From the NCBI GenBank assembly GCA_027306695.1, contig DAHUZH010000029.1:1-33843 (forward strand): a DNA stretch of 33,843 nt, read 5' to 3'. The translations under genes and the position numbers were made by a program. Source of the DNA: Acidobacteriaceae bacterium. Its GTDB lineage: Bacteria; Acidobacteriota; Terriglobia; Terriglobales; Acidobacteriaceae. This document shows positions 7,842 through 18,005 of the stretch, piece by piece. The notes beneath the pieces were generated by a model. That model was not told the DNA's origin, ran no database searches, and worked only from the letters and a program-made list of their open reading frames with translations. Within the stretch, counting starts at the first letter, position 1; each line of letters opens with the position of its first letter.

Positions 7842-9836
7842 TCACTCCGCGCGGACGGGCAGCGCTTCCTGTGGCGCCGTTTTCGCCACACGAATCCCGC
7901 TCATGCCATCGACGTATCTGGCAACGCCGCGATAGAGCGCCTCGGCAAGCCGCTCGCGATAGGCCGGCTGCGTGAGTTCTTCGGCGTCCTGTGGATTGGT
8001 CAGAAACGAAATCTCCGCCAGAATCGACGGCATGTTCGCTCCAATCAAAACGACAAACGGCGCCTGCTTGACGCCGCGATTTTTCAGGCCGGGATTGCCG
8101 GAAGCCAGCCCGGTGTAGAGCGACCGATCGACATCTCCGGCAAATTCTCGCGACTCGTCGATCTTGTCGCTGAGGGCGATCTTGCGCACCAGGTCGGAAA
8201 GCTCATGCACGGAGCGGTCGGAGACGGCGTTCTCCCTTGCAGCCACGGCGAGCGCGTCGGGCGATGCGGTGAAATTCAGAAAATAAGTTTCCACGCCACG
8301 TGCATCGGGATCGGAACTGGAGTTGGCATGGATCGACAGAAACAGGTCCGCATGCGCTTGGTTGGCGATGGCAGTGCGCTCTTCGAGCGGAACAAATGTG
8401 TCGGTGCGACGGGTGTAGATGACCTGCGCGCCCAGCCGTTGCTGCAACAAGTGGCCCAGCCGCAGCGCCACATCAAGCGCAATGTCTTTTTCTTCCAGTC
8501 CGCCGGGACCGAGCGTGCCGGAATCGTGGCCGCCGTGGCCGGCATCGATGACGATGCGCCGCACTCTCAATCCCAGGACGCGCATCATGGAACGCTGCCC
8601 ATCCGTGGTTGGTTCGGCTGCCAACGTTGGCGCGGCGGTCGGCGTTGGCGCGGGCAAAACGTCTGGAGAAGTACGCGCGGTGTTCTCCTCTTCCGCCGCA
8701 CGCACAGGCTGCGCCACAGTGCGCGGTGTGGACATCCTCGGTCGCGCGGGCCTGGCGATTCCAGCCAGGGCCAGGGCCGTGGTCGCGCCCGTCGGCGTGC
8801 GCAAATCCAGGATCAGCCTCTGCGGGTTGGTCAACACAAAGGAAGAAAAGCTCACTTCACGATTCAGTTCCAGAAAAAGCTCCGTCTGCTCGCCGGTCAA
8901 AACGCTTACGCGAACGGAACGCAGGTTGGCGTCCCGCTGCACAGCGATGGAATGCGCCAGCAAAGAGGCCGCCGGGTGCGCCCCGAAAAAAATCAGCGTG
9001 ATCTGTCTGCCATTCTGCGCCAGATAGGCGTGATACGGAGCGGCCGCGCTCATGTCCACGGCCAGCCGCGTCGAGCTTCCTTCCTCCCAATAGCGGACGC
9101 CTTGAATGGTGGCCGGCGTGGTTGCGGTCGAGAAAGTTGGCTTAGGAAATATCTGCGCGTGCGGCGGGAGCGTCGCGGTCGAGGCTGTTTCCACGGGCTG
9201 CATTGGCCCGGCGGAAATCTCCGGCCTTTTCTTCGCTACAAGCGGCGGCTCCTCGACCACTGGAGACGCTGTTTCGCCGCGCAGACCGGCGCGCGCCTGC
9301 TCCGCCAGAGCGCCCTGCGGATAATGCGTTAAAAAGCTACGATAGATTTTTTTCGCCGCTGCACGATTGTGCAGATCGCGCTGCTCGATGGCCGCCTGCT
9401 CAAAAAGAGCGCGCCGCCGTAGCGGGCTGGTGGGATATTGCCGCAGCAGAAACTCCCACTGCGCCACGGCGTCGTGAAAAAGTTTGGCATCGTGGAAGCA
9501 GCGGCCTTCGCTGGCAAGCAGGTCGGCCACCGCGGCAATGCTGCGGGCCGCATCCGGCGAAGCGGGATCGCCGTGATACACGGCGCGGTAGGCGTCGAGC
9601 GCGCGCTCGTAGTCTGCGCGTGTACGCTCGGAGATTGGCTTTTCATCCAGACGCCGCTGGATCGTTTCCGCGCGCGTATAGGCGGCGACACTCTGGCGAT
9701 GGGAGAAGGAGGCCAGCGCAAGCTGGCTGCAAAAAACCATCCCAGCGCCCAAGCTGAGCGACGTTACGCACACGACCCAGTGCACGCGGCGCGAACACCC
9801 ATGGGAGCGGAAGAGACTGGAGAAGGAAAGAGGCAT
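7842..9836 (-). CDS. amiC: N-acetylmuramoyl-L-alanine amidase with TPR-like and AMIN domains
   Basis: The enzyme cleaves the amide bond between MurNAc and the stem peptide of peptidoglycan, normally at cell division. From the ATG at 9836 (664 residues) it has a signal peptide (VHWVVCVTSLSLGAGMVF), a helical TPR-like region at about residues 45-195 (tetratricopeptide-style spacing around YRSFLTHYPQGALAEQARAG), a beta-rich AMIN domain at about 240-345 for septal targeting, a Pro/Ala/Thr linker, and a C-terminal amidase_3 domain from about 428. Zinc and catalytic motifs are intact: VIDAGHGGHDSG, EEKDIALD, LFLSIHAN and ILAEISFLTN (catalytic Glu). The N-terminal repeat region makes it longer than E. 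coli AmiC (about 417). A GTG at 9911 would add 25 residues but puts the signal peptide too far in. The symbol is by domain similarity; AmiA or AmiB type cannot be excluded. Confidence 0.88.
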   Translation of the reverse strand: MPLSFSSLFRSHGCSRRVHWVVCVTSLSLGAGMVFCSQLALASFSHRQSVAAYTRAETIQRRLDEKPISERTRADYERALDAYRAVYHGDPASPDAARSIAAVADLLASEGRCFHDAKLFHDAVAQWEFLLRQYPTSPLRRRALFEQAAIEQRDLHNRAAAKKIYRSFLTHYPQGALAEQARAGLRGETASPVVEEPPLVAKKRPEISAGPMQPVETASTATLPPHAQIFPKPTFSTATTPATIQGVRYWEEGSSTRLAVDMSAAAPYHAYLAQNGRQITLIFFGAHPAASLLAHSIAVQRDANLRSVRVSVLTGEQTELFLELNREVSFSSFVLTNPQRLILDLRTPTGATTALALAGIARPARPRMSTPRTVAQPVRAAEEENTARTSPDVLPAPTPTAAPTLAAEPTTDGQRSMMRVLGLRVRRIVIDAGHGGHDSGTLGPGGLEEKDIALDVALRLGHLLQQRLGAQVIYTRRTDTFVPLEERTAIANQAHADLFLSIHANSSSDPDARGVETYFLNFTASPDALAVAARENAVSDRSVHELSDLVRKIALSDKIDESREFAGDVDRSLYTGLASGNPGLKNRGVKQAPFVVLIGANMPSILAEISFLTNPQDAEELTQPAYRERLAEALYRGVARYVDGMSGIRVAKTAPQEALPVRAE

Positions 9837-10010
9837 GCGTCCAAATTGCAGACAACACGCCAGAGCATCTTCAGTATAGATTTTCGCGTCGGGCGCAGCA
9901 ATCGGAAACACTCTACGGAAGCTGGCGGAACCCGGCGCGATAACCGGCGAAAAACCAGAATGGGAAATGCGGTTCTGTTCGCAGTTCTCCAGTTGATATA
10001 GAGAAATGAG

Positions 10011-10116
10011 TCATTCTGAGCGCAGCGAAGAATCCAGAGAATGATCGCTACGTCCACCTCGCAAGCACCCTCTGGATTCTTCACTCCCTTTGGTCGCCGT
10101 GGCGACCTCAGGATGA
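10011..10116. repeat. Palindromic intergenic repeat, copy A
   Basis: Outer arms TCATTCTGAG (10011-10020) and CTCAGGATGA (10107-10116), and inner arms GAAGAATCCAGAG (10027-10039) and CTCTGGATTCTTC (10070-10082), form an imperfect large palindrome. A sub-hairpin GGTCGCC-GT-GGCGACC sits in the right half. It shares its arms with copies B and C. It occupies most of the 301-bp gap between the amiC-type gene and the alaS 3' end, where no gene is seen. Confidence 0.8.
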
Positions 10117-10137
10117 CAACTCTGAATCAAAAATAAA

Positions 10138-12999
<2,862 letters not shown>

Positions 13000-13005
13000 C
13001 TTTCA

Positions 13006-13011
13006 AGTTTA
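13006..13011 (-). promoter_or_regulatory. Possible -10 box close to the alaS start
   Basis: TAAACT on the minus strand ends 6 nt before the alaS ATG, which lacks a good ribosome-binding site. This spacing would give a leaderless or nearly leaderless mRNA. No convincing -35 was found. Confidence 0.3.
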
Positions 13012-13033
13012 TCAATGCAGGAGGGTCACCTTC

Positions 13034-13066
13034 CCCCACTCAAGCCGACAGAAGGCTTGAATGGGG
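13034..13066. repeat. Short inverted repeat upstream of alaS
   Basis: CCCCACTCAAGCC pairs with GGCTTGAATGGGG (one mismatch in 13) over a 7-nt loop. The sequence resembles a second intergenic repeat type that I recall from Acidobacteria. It lies between alaS and the larger palindrome B. Confidence 0.6.
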
Positions 13067-13084
13067 CACGGGGAGGGGAACGGA

Positions 13085-13184
13085 GTCATTCTGAGCGTAG
13101 CGAAGAATCCAGAGCATATTCGCCCCAATAAGCGCCGCAAGCGCTGCGATCACCCTCTGGATTCTTCGCTACGCTCAGAATGAC
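13085..13184. repeat. Palindromic intergenic repeat, copy B (perfect 30-bp arms)
   Basis: The arms at 13085-13114 and 13155-13184 are exact reverse complements over 30 bp, beginning GTCATTCTGAGCGTAGCGAA. The 40-nt centre holds a small hairpin AGCGC-CGCAA-GCGCT. The element sits between recX and alaS and is the best-preserved copy of the family in the window. Confidence 0.9.
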
Positions 13185-13234
13185 ACGCCTTATTTTCCAC
13201 TGCGACATTTTTGAAAACTCTCAAACCACGCTGC

Positions 13235-13795
13235 CTATTCCGGCGCGTCCAGGTCGATTTCGGAAATAGCTGCGAGCGACTCGGCTTCGACGTTCCAGTT
13301 TTTCAGGATGGAAAAAATCGTGCCCATGGAAAAACCAGCACGAACCATCGACCGAACGACGCGCGCCGTCTCTTTGTCATCGGTCGGCTTGCGCAGGCGC
13401 TTGCGCTCAATGTAGCGGCGCGCCAGTTCCGGCTCTGGCAGCTCTGCGTAGGCCGCGTCCAGCGTCTTGCCAATAATGTCGCCGTGCACGCCGCGCTGGA
13501 CCAGGTCCTGCTGCACGCGGCGGCGGCCAAATTTTTCGTTCTCCTGGCGCAGCCGGGTGAAGTCGGCGGCGTAGCGGGTGTCGTTCAGGTAGCGCTGTTC
13601 TTTCAGCCTCGCGACGATGGAGTCCATCTTCGCCGCGCCGGTTTCACCCGGCTCGACGCGCAGGCGCATCAGGCGTCTCAGCTCGGCGACGGTGCGCATT
13701 TTTCGGCCAAGGCTGCGCACGGCGTAGTCGTAGAGAGCGGCCTCGTCGAGCGGCTGGCGCTCTTGCGATGCCCTGGATTTTTTGCCGAACGCCAT
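13235..13795 (-). CDS. recX: Regulatory protein RecX
   Basis: RecX binds RecA filaments and limits recombinase activity. From the ATG at 13795, preceded by AAAAGGA at a good distance, the protein has 186 residues. It consists of three-helix repeats typical of the family: LYDYAVRSLGRKMRTVAELRRLM (first), RYLNDTRYAADFTRLRQENEKFGRRRVQQDLVQRGV (second, containing the conserved YLDDxxYAxxF-like core) and a third copy near the C-terminus (ARVVRSMVRAGFSMGTIFSIL). A longer frame back to 14026 would add a basic stretch with no homology sense and is rejected as the start. recA is not adjacent, but the recX then alaS order matches the recA-recX-alaS arrangement of enterobacteria. Confidence 0.88.
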   Translation of the reverse strand: MAFGKKSRASQERQPLDEAALYDYAVRSLGRKMRTVAELRRLMRLRVEPGETGAAKMDSIVARLKEQRYLNDTRYAADFTRLRQENEKFGRRRVQQDLVQRGVHGDIIGKTLDAAYAELPEPELARRYIERKRLRKPTDDKETARVVRSMVRAGFSMGTIFSILKNWNVEAESLAAISEIDLDAPE

Positions 13796-14054
13796 GCGGT
13801 TCCTTTTGGGAATGCTTCCAGCTTGCATCGTACGCTGGACAGGCGTTTTCTCACCACTGCGTGTAAGCTGCATTTTCTCCGTTATTTGCACGGCTGTACG
13901 ACGACGGGAACACTGGACTACTATTAACTCATTGTGAACCTTGGTAACTAGAAAGATATATAAGACATCCTTCAATGCTGTTGTCTCTTCTATGGTGGTA
14001 TGGACAGGCCGTGGCGCAAAATGCAATGGTCAATGGTTGTGGTTCGAGGTCGTT

Positions 14055-15110
14055 GTGAGTCATCTTCGCTGGTTCGCCGGATGTTTGCTGCGTGTTGATG
14101 GACGCAGCCGTTTTTTGCCTGCTGGAAAAGCACCTTCGGAGTCACTTTGGGTCAGGCAGGCCGTGCTGCTCATCGCGCTTGGCGGCGTGGTATGGCTGAG
14201 CACACCCGCAATCGCGCAATCTCAGGCGCAAGTTTCATCTACACTGCGGCAATTCACGCCCGCGCGGCTCGACTCCGGCTTTGGGCCGCTGGATACTTCC
14301 GCGCCGACTGGCATTACGCAGCAGCAGATCGTCGCTCGCTTTGCGGCCAAGGAAAGCCAGTTCAAGCGCGCGCTCAACGATTACACATATCGCCGCACGG
14401 TGAAGCTGGACACGCTGGGCGACGATGGCAACATCGACGGAGAGTATTTGCAGGTGGACGACATTGTTTTCAGTCCCACAGGACACAAGCAGGAGATGGT
14501 CGTCTACGCGCCGGACAACACACTGACGCGCGTTTCGATGAGTCCGGCGGACTTCGACGACATTGAACACCGGTTGCCCTTCACGCTGACCACGGAAGAC
14601 ATTGGCCAGTACCGCGTGAGCTATGTGGGCAAGCAGCGTATCGACCAGGTGGACACATTTGTGTTCGACGTGGCCCCGAAGCAGATTGAAAAGGACCATC
14701 GCTATTTTCTGGGGCGCATCTGGGTCGACGCGAAGGACACGCAGATCGTCGTGACGAACGGAAAAAATATTCCCGACGACACCAGACGCGGGCAGGAAGA
14801 CCTGTCGGTCCCCTTCACGACGTATCGACAGCAGATCGACGGCAAATACTGGTTCCCGGTGTATACCAGGGCCGAAGGCGTCCTGCACTTTCAGAACTGC
14901 AAGGAATGCCTGCCCAGCGATGTGCATCTGCGCGAGATTGTGAAATATGGCGAGTACAAACGGTTCGGTTCCGACATGCGGATCATCTACGAAGGGATGG
15001 ACACGAGCGAAAAATCGCAGCCGGCCTCCGTTTCCGCGCCCTCTCAGAATGCGCAGACCGCGAGTTCGCGCCCGCTTGCCTCCCAGCCCAACGAACCCAA
15101 TAAGGAATAG
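14055..15110 (+). CDS. Exported LolA-like (outer-membrane lipoprotein-sorting-like) protein
   Basis: The function is not established. The start is chosen at a GTG (14055) because GAGG lies 5 nt upstream, giving 351 residues; in-frame ATG 13993 and TTG 13941 are alternatives. A hydrophobic signal segment (VLLIALGGVVWLSTPAIAQSQA) lies at about residues 37-58. The mature part (IVARFAAKESQFKRALNDYTYRRTVKLDTL, then VFDVAPKQIEKDHRYFLGRIWVDAKDTQIVVTNGK, then IDGKYWFPVYTRAEGVLHF) has the alternating beta pattern of LolA/LolB-fold proteins that bind lipid or lipoprotein. The C-terminus is a Ser/Ala/Gln-rich low-complexity tail. I recall close relatives as common acidobacterial hypotheticals. It stands alone, divergent from recX and convergent with ppa. 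Confidence 0.65.
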   Translation: MSHLRWFAGCLLRVDGRSRFLPAGKAPSESLWVRQAVLLIALGGVVWLSTPAIAQSQAQVSSTLRQFTPARLDSGFGPLDTSAPTGITQQQIVARFAAKESQFKRALNDYTYRRTVKLDTLGDDGNIDGEYLQVDDIVFSPTGHKQEMVVYAPDNTLTRVSMSPADFDDIEHRLPFTLTTEDIGQYRVSYVGKQRIDQVDTFVFDVAPKQIEKDHRYFLGRIWVDAKDTQIVVTNGKNIPDDTRRGQEDLSVPFTTYRQQIDGKYWFPVYTRAEGVLHFQNCKECLPSDVHLREIVKYGEYKRFGSDMRIIYEGMDTSEKSQPASVSAPSQNAQTASSRPLASQPNEPNKE

Positions 15111-15131
15111 TCTGAGGCCGCGTTAGGAGCG

Positions 15132-15686
15132 TCAGCCTTTCGCGGCGGTCTGCAATTTTTTCTCTTTCGCATCCTGAAAACGTAGCGCGGAAGCAGTGAT
15201 GGCTTCGCGCGCCTGCGAAGCGTCGTGCCAACCTTTCACTTCCACACGCTTGCCTTCCAGGTCCTTATAAATCGCGAAGAAATGCGTGATCTCCCGCAGC
15301 ATGTGCGGGTAAATTTCGGTGTAATTCCACACGTCTGCATAGCGCGGATTGCTGCGGCCCACGGCCAGCACTTTTTCATCGGGAATGCCCTGGTCCAGCA
15401 TTTTCAGCAGGCCGATTGGGCGCACGTCCATCAGGCATCCGGGAAAGCTGGGCGAATCGACCAGGACGAGCACATCCAATGGGTCGCCATCTTCGCTCAG
15501 CGTGCTGGGGACAAAACCGTAGTCGCCGGGATAATGCACCGGCGAGTACAGGTTGCGGTCCAGCCGGAAGACGTGGAGGTTTTTGTCGTATTCATACTTG
15601 TTCACCGCCCCGTACGGAATCTCAATGACCGCGTGGATCACCTCCGGCGCTTTCTGTCCCACGGGGAGTTCCAGATAATTCCTCAT
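15132..15686 (-). CDS. ppa: Inorganic pyrophosphatase (family I, soluble)
   Basis: This enzyme hydrolyses pyrophosphate to two phosphates and so drives biosynthetic reactions in the cytoplasm. The 184-residue protein has the family I active-site residues: EIPYGAVNKYEYDK (Glu, Lys, Glu), YPGDYGFVPST, the signature EDGDPLDVLVLV with three Mg-binding Asp residues, and the later KDLEGKRVEVKGW. The start at 15686 is supported by AGGA about 10 nt upstream; a longer frame to 15734 has no start signal. It is divergent from purS, with 67 bp between start codons, and converges with the LolA-like gene, 21 bp apart. Confidence 0.96.
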   Translation of the reverse strand: MRNYLELPVGQKAPEVIHAVIEIPYGAVNKYEYDKNLHVFRLDRNLYSPVHYPGDYGFVPSTLSEDGDPLDVLVLVDSPSFPGCLMDVRPIGLLKMLDQGIPDEKVLAVGRSNPRYADVWNYTEIYPHMLREITHFFAIYKDLEGKRVEVKGWHDASQAREAITASALRFQDAKEKKLQTAAKG

Positions 15687-15739
15687 GCAAATTTTTCCTG
15701 TCCGCTGGCCGCCCCTCGAAAACCGGCATGCCAACTACG

Positions 15740-15745
15740 TATAAT
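15740..15745 (+). promoter_or_regulatory. -10 box immediately upstream of purS
   Basis: A perfect TATAAT ends 8 nt before the purS ATG and no Shine-Dalgarno sequence is present, so the transcript would start at or within a few bases of the start codon. The -35 region at 17 nt spacing does not match the consensus. Confidence 0.5.
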
Positions 15746-15753
15746 CAGCTACG

Positions 15754-15999
15754 ATGAAGGCCCATGTCTACGTGATGCTTCGCAAGACCGTGCTGGACCC
15801 CCAAGGGCAGACCATCCACGGCGCTCTCCGCAAGATGCAATATCGCGGCGTGGAAGACGTCCGCCAGGGAAAGTATTTTGTGCTCACCCTCTCGGACTCG
15901 CTGCCTCTGCCCGAGGCGCAACTGGAAGTGGAGCGCATCGCCCGCGAAGTGCTCGTCAACCCCGTGATTGAAGAGTACACGTACCGGCTGGAACCGTAG
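15754..15999 (+). CDS. purS: Phosphoribosylformylglycinamidine synthase subunit PurS
   Basis: PurS is the small bridging subunit of the PurLQS complex, which converts FGAR to FGAM in purine synthesis and helps channel ammonia from PurQ to PurL. The 81-residue protein is full length. It shows the family pattern: VYVMLRKTVLDPQGQTIHGAL at the N-terminus, VEDVRQGKYFVLTL in the middle, and REVLVNPVIEEYTYRLEP at the end. purQ and purL, often adjacent, are absent; glmS follows 52 bp downstream. Both are glutamine-amidotransferase-linked functions, but co-regulation is only a guess. The ATG lacks a ribosome-binding site and follows a TATAAT box at 8 nt. Confidence 0.93.
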   Translation: MKAHVYVMLRKTVLDPQGQTIHGALRKMQYRGVEDVRQGKYFVLTLSDSLPLPEAQLEVERIAREVLVNPVIEEYTYRLEP

Positions 16000-16037
16000 A
16001 CGCAGCTGTTTTTGTCGCCACAAACTACACGCCAACG

Positions 16038-16043
16038 TACAAT
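16038..16043 (+). promoter_or_regulatory. Possible -10 box immediately upstream of glmS
   Basis: TACAAT ends 8 nt before the glmS ATG, the same geometry as at purS, with no Shine-Dalgarno sequence. TTGTCG (16012-16017) is 20 nt upstream, too far for a standard -35. Confidence 0.35.
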
Positions 16044-16051
16044 AAAAATCT

Positions 16052-17932
16052 ATGTGCGGCATTGTCGGTTATGTGGGCGGCAAAGACCCTGTCCCGGTCA
16101 TCATTGAAGGGCTGCGGCGGCTGGAATATCGCGGCTATGATTCCGCGGGTATCGCCGTGGCTGGCGGCGGCGATGGGCTGGAGCTGCGGCGCGCACCGGG
16201 CAAGCTGAGAAACCTGGAAGAAGTCCTGCAAAAAAATCCCGTGCATGGCACGTATGGCATTGGCCATACTCGCTGGGCCACGCATGGCCGCCCGACGGAA
16301 GAAAATGCGCATCCCCACCGCGACTGCACCGGGCGGCTGGTCGTGGTGCATAACGGCATCGTCGAAAACTATTTGCAGCTCAAGCATCGACTGATCGCGG
16401 AAGGCCACAAATTTGTAACAGAAACAGATACAGAAGTGATCGCGCACCTGATTGAAGCGGAACTGGCCAGCGCGAAAAAAAATAACCAGACCGTCGCGCT
16501 CGATGAAGCCGTCCGTCGCGCGGTGCGTCACCTGACCGGCGCCTTCGCCATCGGCGTCGTTTCCGCCGACCATCCGCAGACCATCGTCGCCGCGCGCAGC
16601 GGGCCACCGGCCGTCGTCGGACTGGGCGATGGCGAATACTTCCTCGCCTCCGACGTCCCCGGCATTCTGCACCACACCCGCGATTTATATTTTCTCGCCG
16701 ATGGCGACATGGCCATGCTGACTCCCGCTGGCGTGACGCTGACGGACTTCGAGGGCAATCCCATCGAGCGCAAGGTGCAGCGCATTCAGTGGGACCCGAT
16801 CCAGGCGGAAAAGGGCGGCTACAAACACTTCATGCTCAAGGAAATCTTCGAGCAAGGACGCGCCGTCCGCGACACGACGCTGGGGCGCGTTTCGCTCGAC
16901 ACGGGCAAAGTTTTTCTCGACGAGATGCAGATCACCGAAGCGGAATTCCGCGCGGCCACCAAGATCAACATTGCCGCCTGTGGTACAAGCTGGCACGCCG
17001 GACTGGTCGGTAAATATATGATCGAGCGGCTGGCGCGCCTGCCCGCCGAGGTAGACTACGCCAGCGAATATCGCTACCGCGACCCCATCGCCGACCCAAA
17101 AGCGATAGGCCTGCTGATTACGCAGTCCGGCGAGACCGCCGACACCATTGCAGCGCAGAGAGAAATCGCGTCGAAGGGGTCGAAGACGCTGGCCATCTGC
17201 AACGTCGTCGGCGCGATGATTGCGCGCGAGGCCAACGGAACCATCTACACCCACGCCGGGCCGGAGATTGGCGTCGCTTCCACCAAGGCATTTACCGCAC
17301 AGCTTACCGCGCTGTTTATTCTTGCGCTGTACCTGGCCCAGCAGCGCGGTACGGTGGATGACGCGCAAAGTCTGGCGCTGGTCGAAGAACTGACTCGCGT
17401 GCCCAATAAAATTCGCGATATTTTGAAGCAGTGCGACGCGCCCTGCGAGACATTGGCACGCACCTATTCCAGTGCGAGCGATTTTCTCTTTTTAGGACGT
17501 GGCATCCATTACCCGATTGCCCTGGAAGGCGCGCTGAAACTGAAGGAAATCTCCTACATCCACGCCGAGGGATACCCGGCAGGCGAAATGAAGCACGGCC
17601 CCAATGCGCTGATCGACGAGTCGCTTCCGGTTGTCGTGCTGGCCACGAAAGACGGCAACGATCCTGAGTCGAAACTGCGCTACGAAAAAACGCTCTCGAA
17701 CATTCAGGAAGTCACCGCGCGCTCCGGCAAAGTGATTGCAATTGCGATCGAGGGCGACCATGAGATCGCACAACTCGTCGATCATGTGTTGTATATCCCG
17801 CACGCGCCGGAACTGCTGCTGCCGCTGCTGGAAGTGATTCCTCTGCAATTGCTGGCGTATCACATCGCCGTGCGCCGCGGTTGCGACGTGGACCAGCCCC
17901 GCAACCTGGCAAAATCTGTGACCGTGGAATAG
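16052..17932 (+). CDS. glmS: Glutamine-fructose-6-phosphate aminotransferase (isomerizing)
   Basis: GlmS makes glucosamine-6-phosphate from fructose-6-phosphate and glutamine, the entry step to peptidoglycan and LPS amino sugars. The 626-residue protein is full length. The N-terminal class II glutaminase starts [10 protein letters not shown], with Cys2 becoming the nucleophile after Met removal. Also seen are [35 protein letters not shown] and [10 protein letters not shown]. Two SIS sugar-isomerase domains follow, with [46 protein letters not shown] and the conserved end [13 protein letters not shown]. It is downstream of purS on the same strand. The 52-bp gap is too short for a glmS ribozyme. 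The convergent GH27 gene ends 73 bp away; no clear terminator was seen in that gap. Confidence 0.98.
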   Translation: MCGIVGYVGGKDPVPVIIEGLRRLEYRGYDSAGIAVAGGGDGLELRRAPGKLRNLEEVLQKNPVHGTYGIGHTRWATHGRPTEENAHPHRDCTGRLVVVHNGIVENYLQLKHRLIAEGHKFVTETDTEVIAHLIEAELASAKKNNQTVALDEAVRRAVRHLTGAFAIGVVSADHPQTIVAARSGPPAVVGLGDGEYFLASDVPGILHHTRDLYFLADGDMAMLTPAGVTLTDFEGNPIERKVQRIQWDPIQAEKGGYKHFMLKEIFEQGRAVRDTTLGRVSLDTGKVFLDEMQITEAEFRAATKINIAACGTSWHAGLVGKYMIERLARLPAEVDYASEYRYRDPIADPKAIGLLITQSGETADTIAAQREIASKGSKTLAICNVVGAMIAREANGTIYTHAGPEIGVASTKAFTAQLTALFILALYLAQQRGTVDDAQSLALVEELTRVPNKIRDILKQCDAPCETLARTYSSASDFLFLGRGIHYPIALEGALKLKEISYIHAEGYPAGEMKHGPNALIDESLPVVVLATKDGNDPESKLRYEKTLSNIQEVTARSGKVIAIAIEGDHEIAQLVDHVLYIPHAPELLLPLLEVIPLQLLAYHIAVRRGCDVDQPRNLAKSVTVE

Positions 17933-18005
17933 AGCAGGCATTGCATCGGAACAACCGATTGAGCCTCCACATCGATAGCAACTGGAGAAATGCCATAGCG
18001 TCGCT

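Noticed and set aside
7758-9332. 524-codon plus-strand frame opposite the amidase gene
   Set aside because: No domain pattern; the complementary strand encodes intact amidase_3 motifs.
16000-16051. Possible glmS ribozyme/riboswitch before glmS
   Set aside because: Only 52 bp separate purS and glmS, and no ribozyme core is recognisable.
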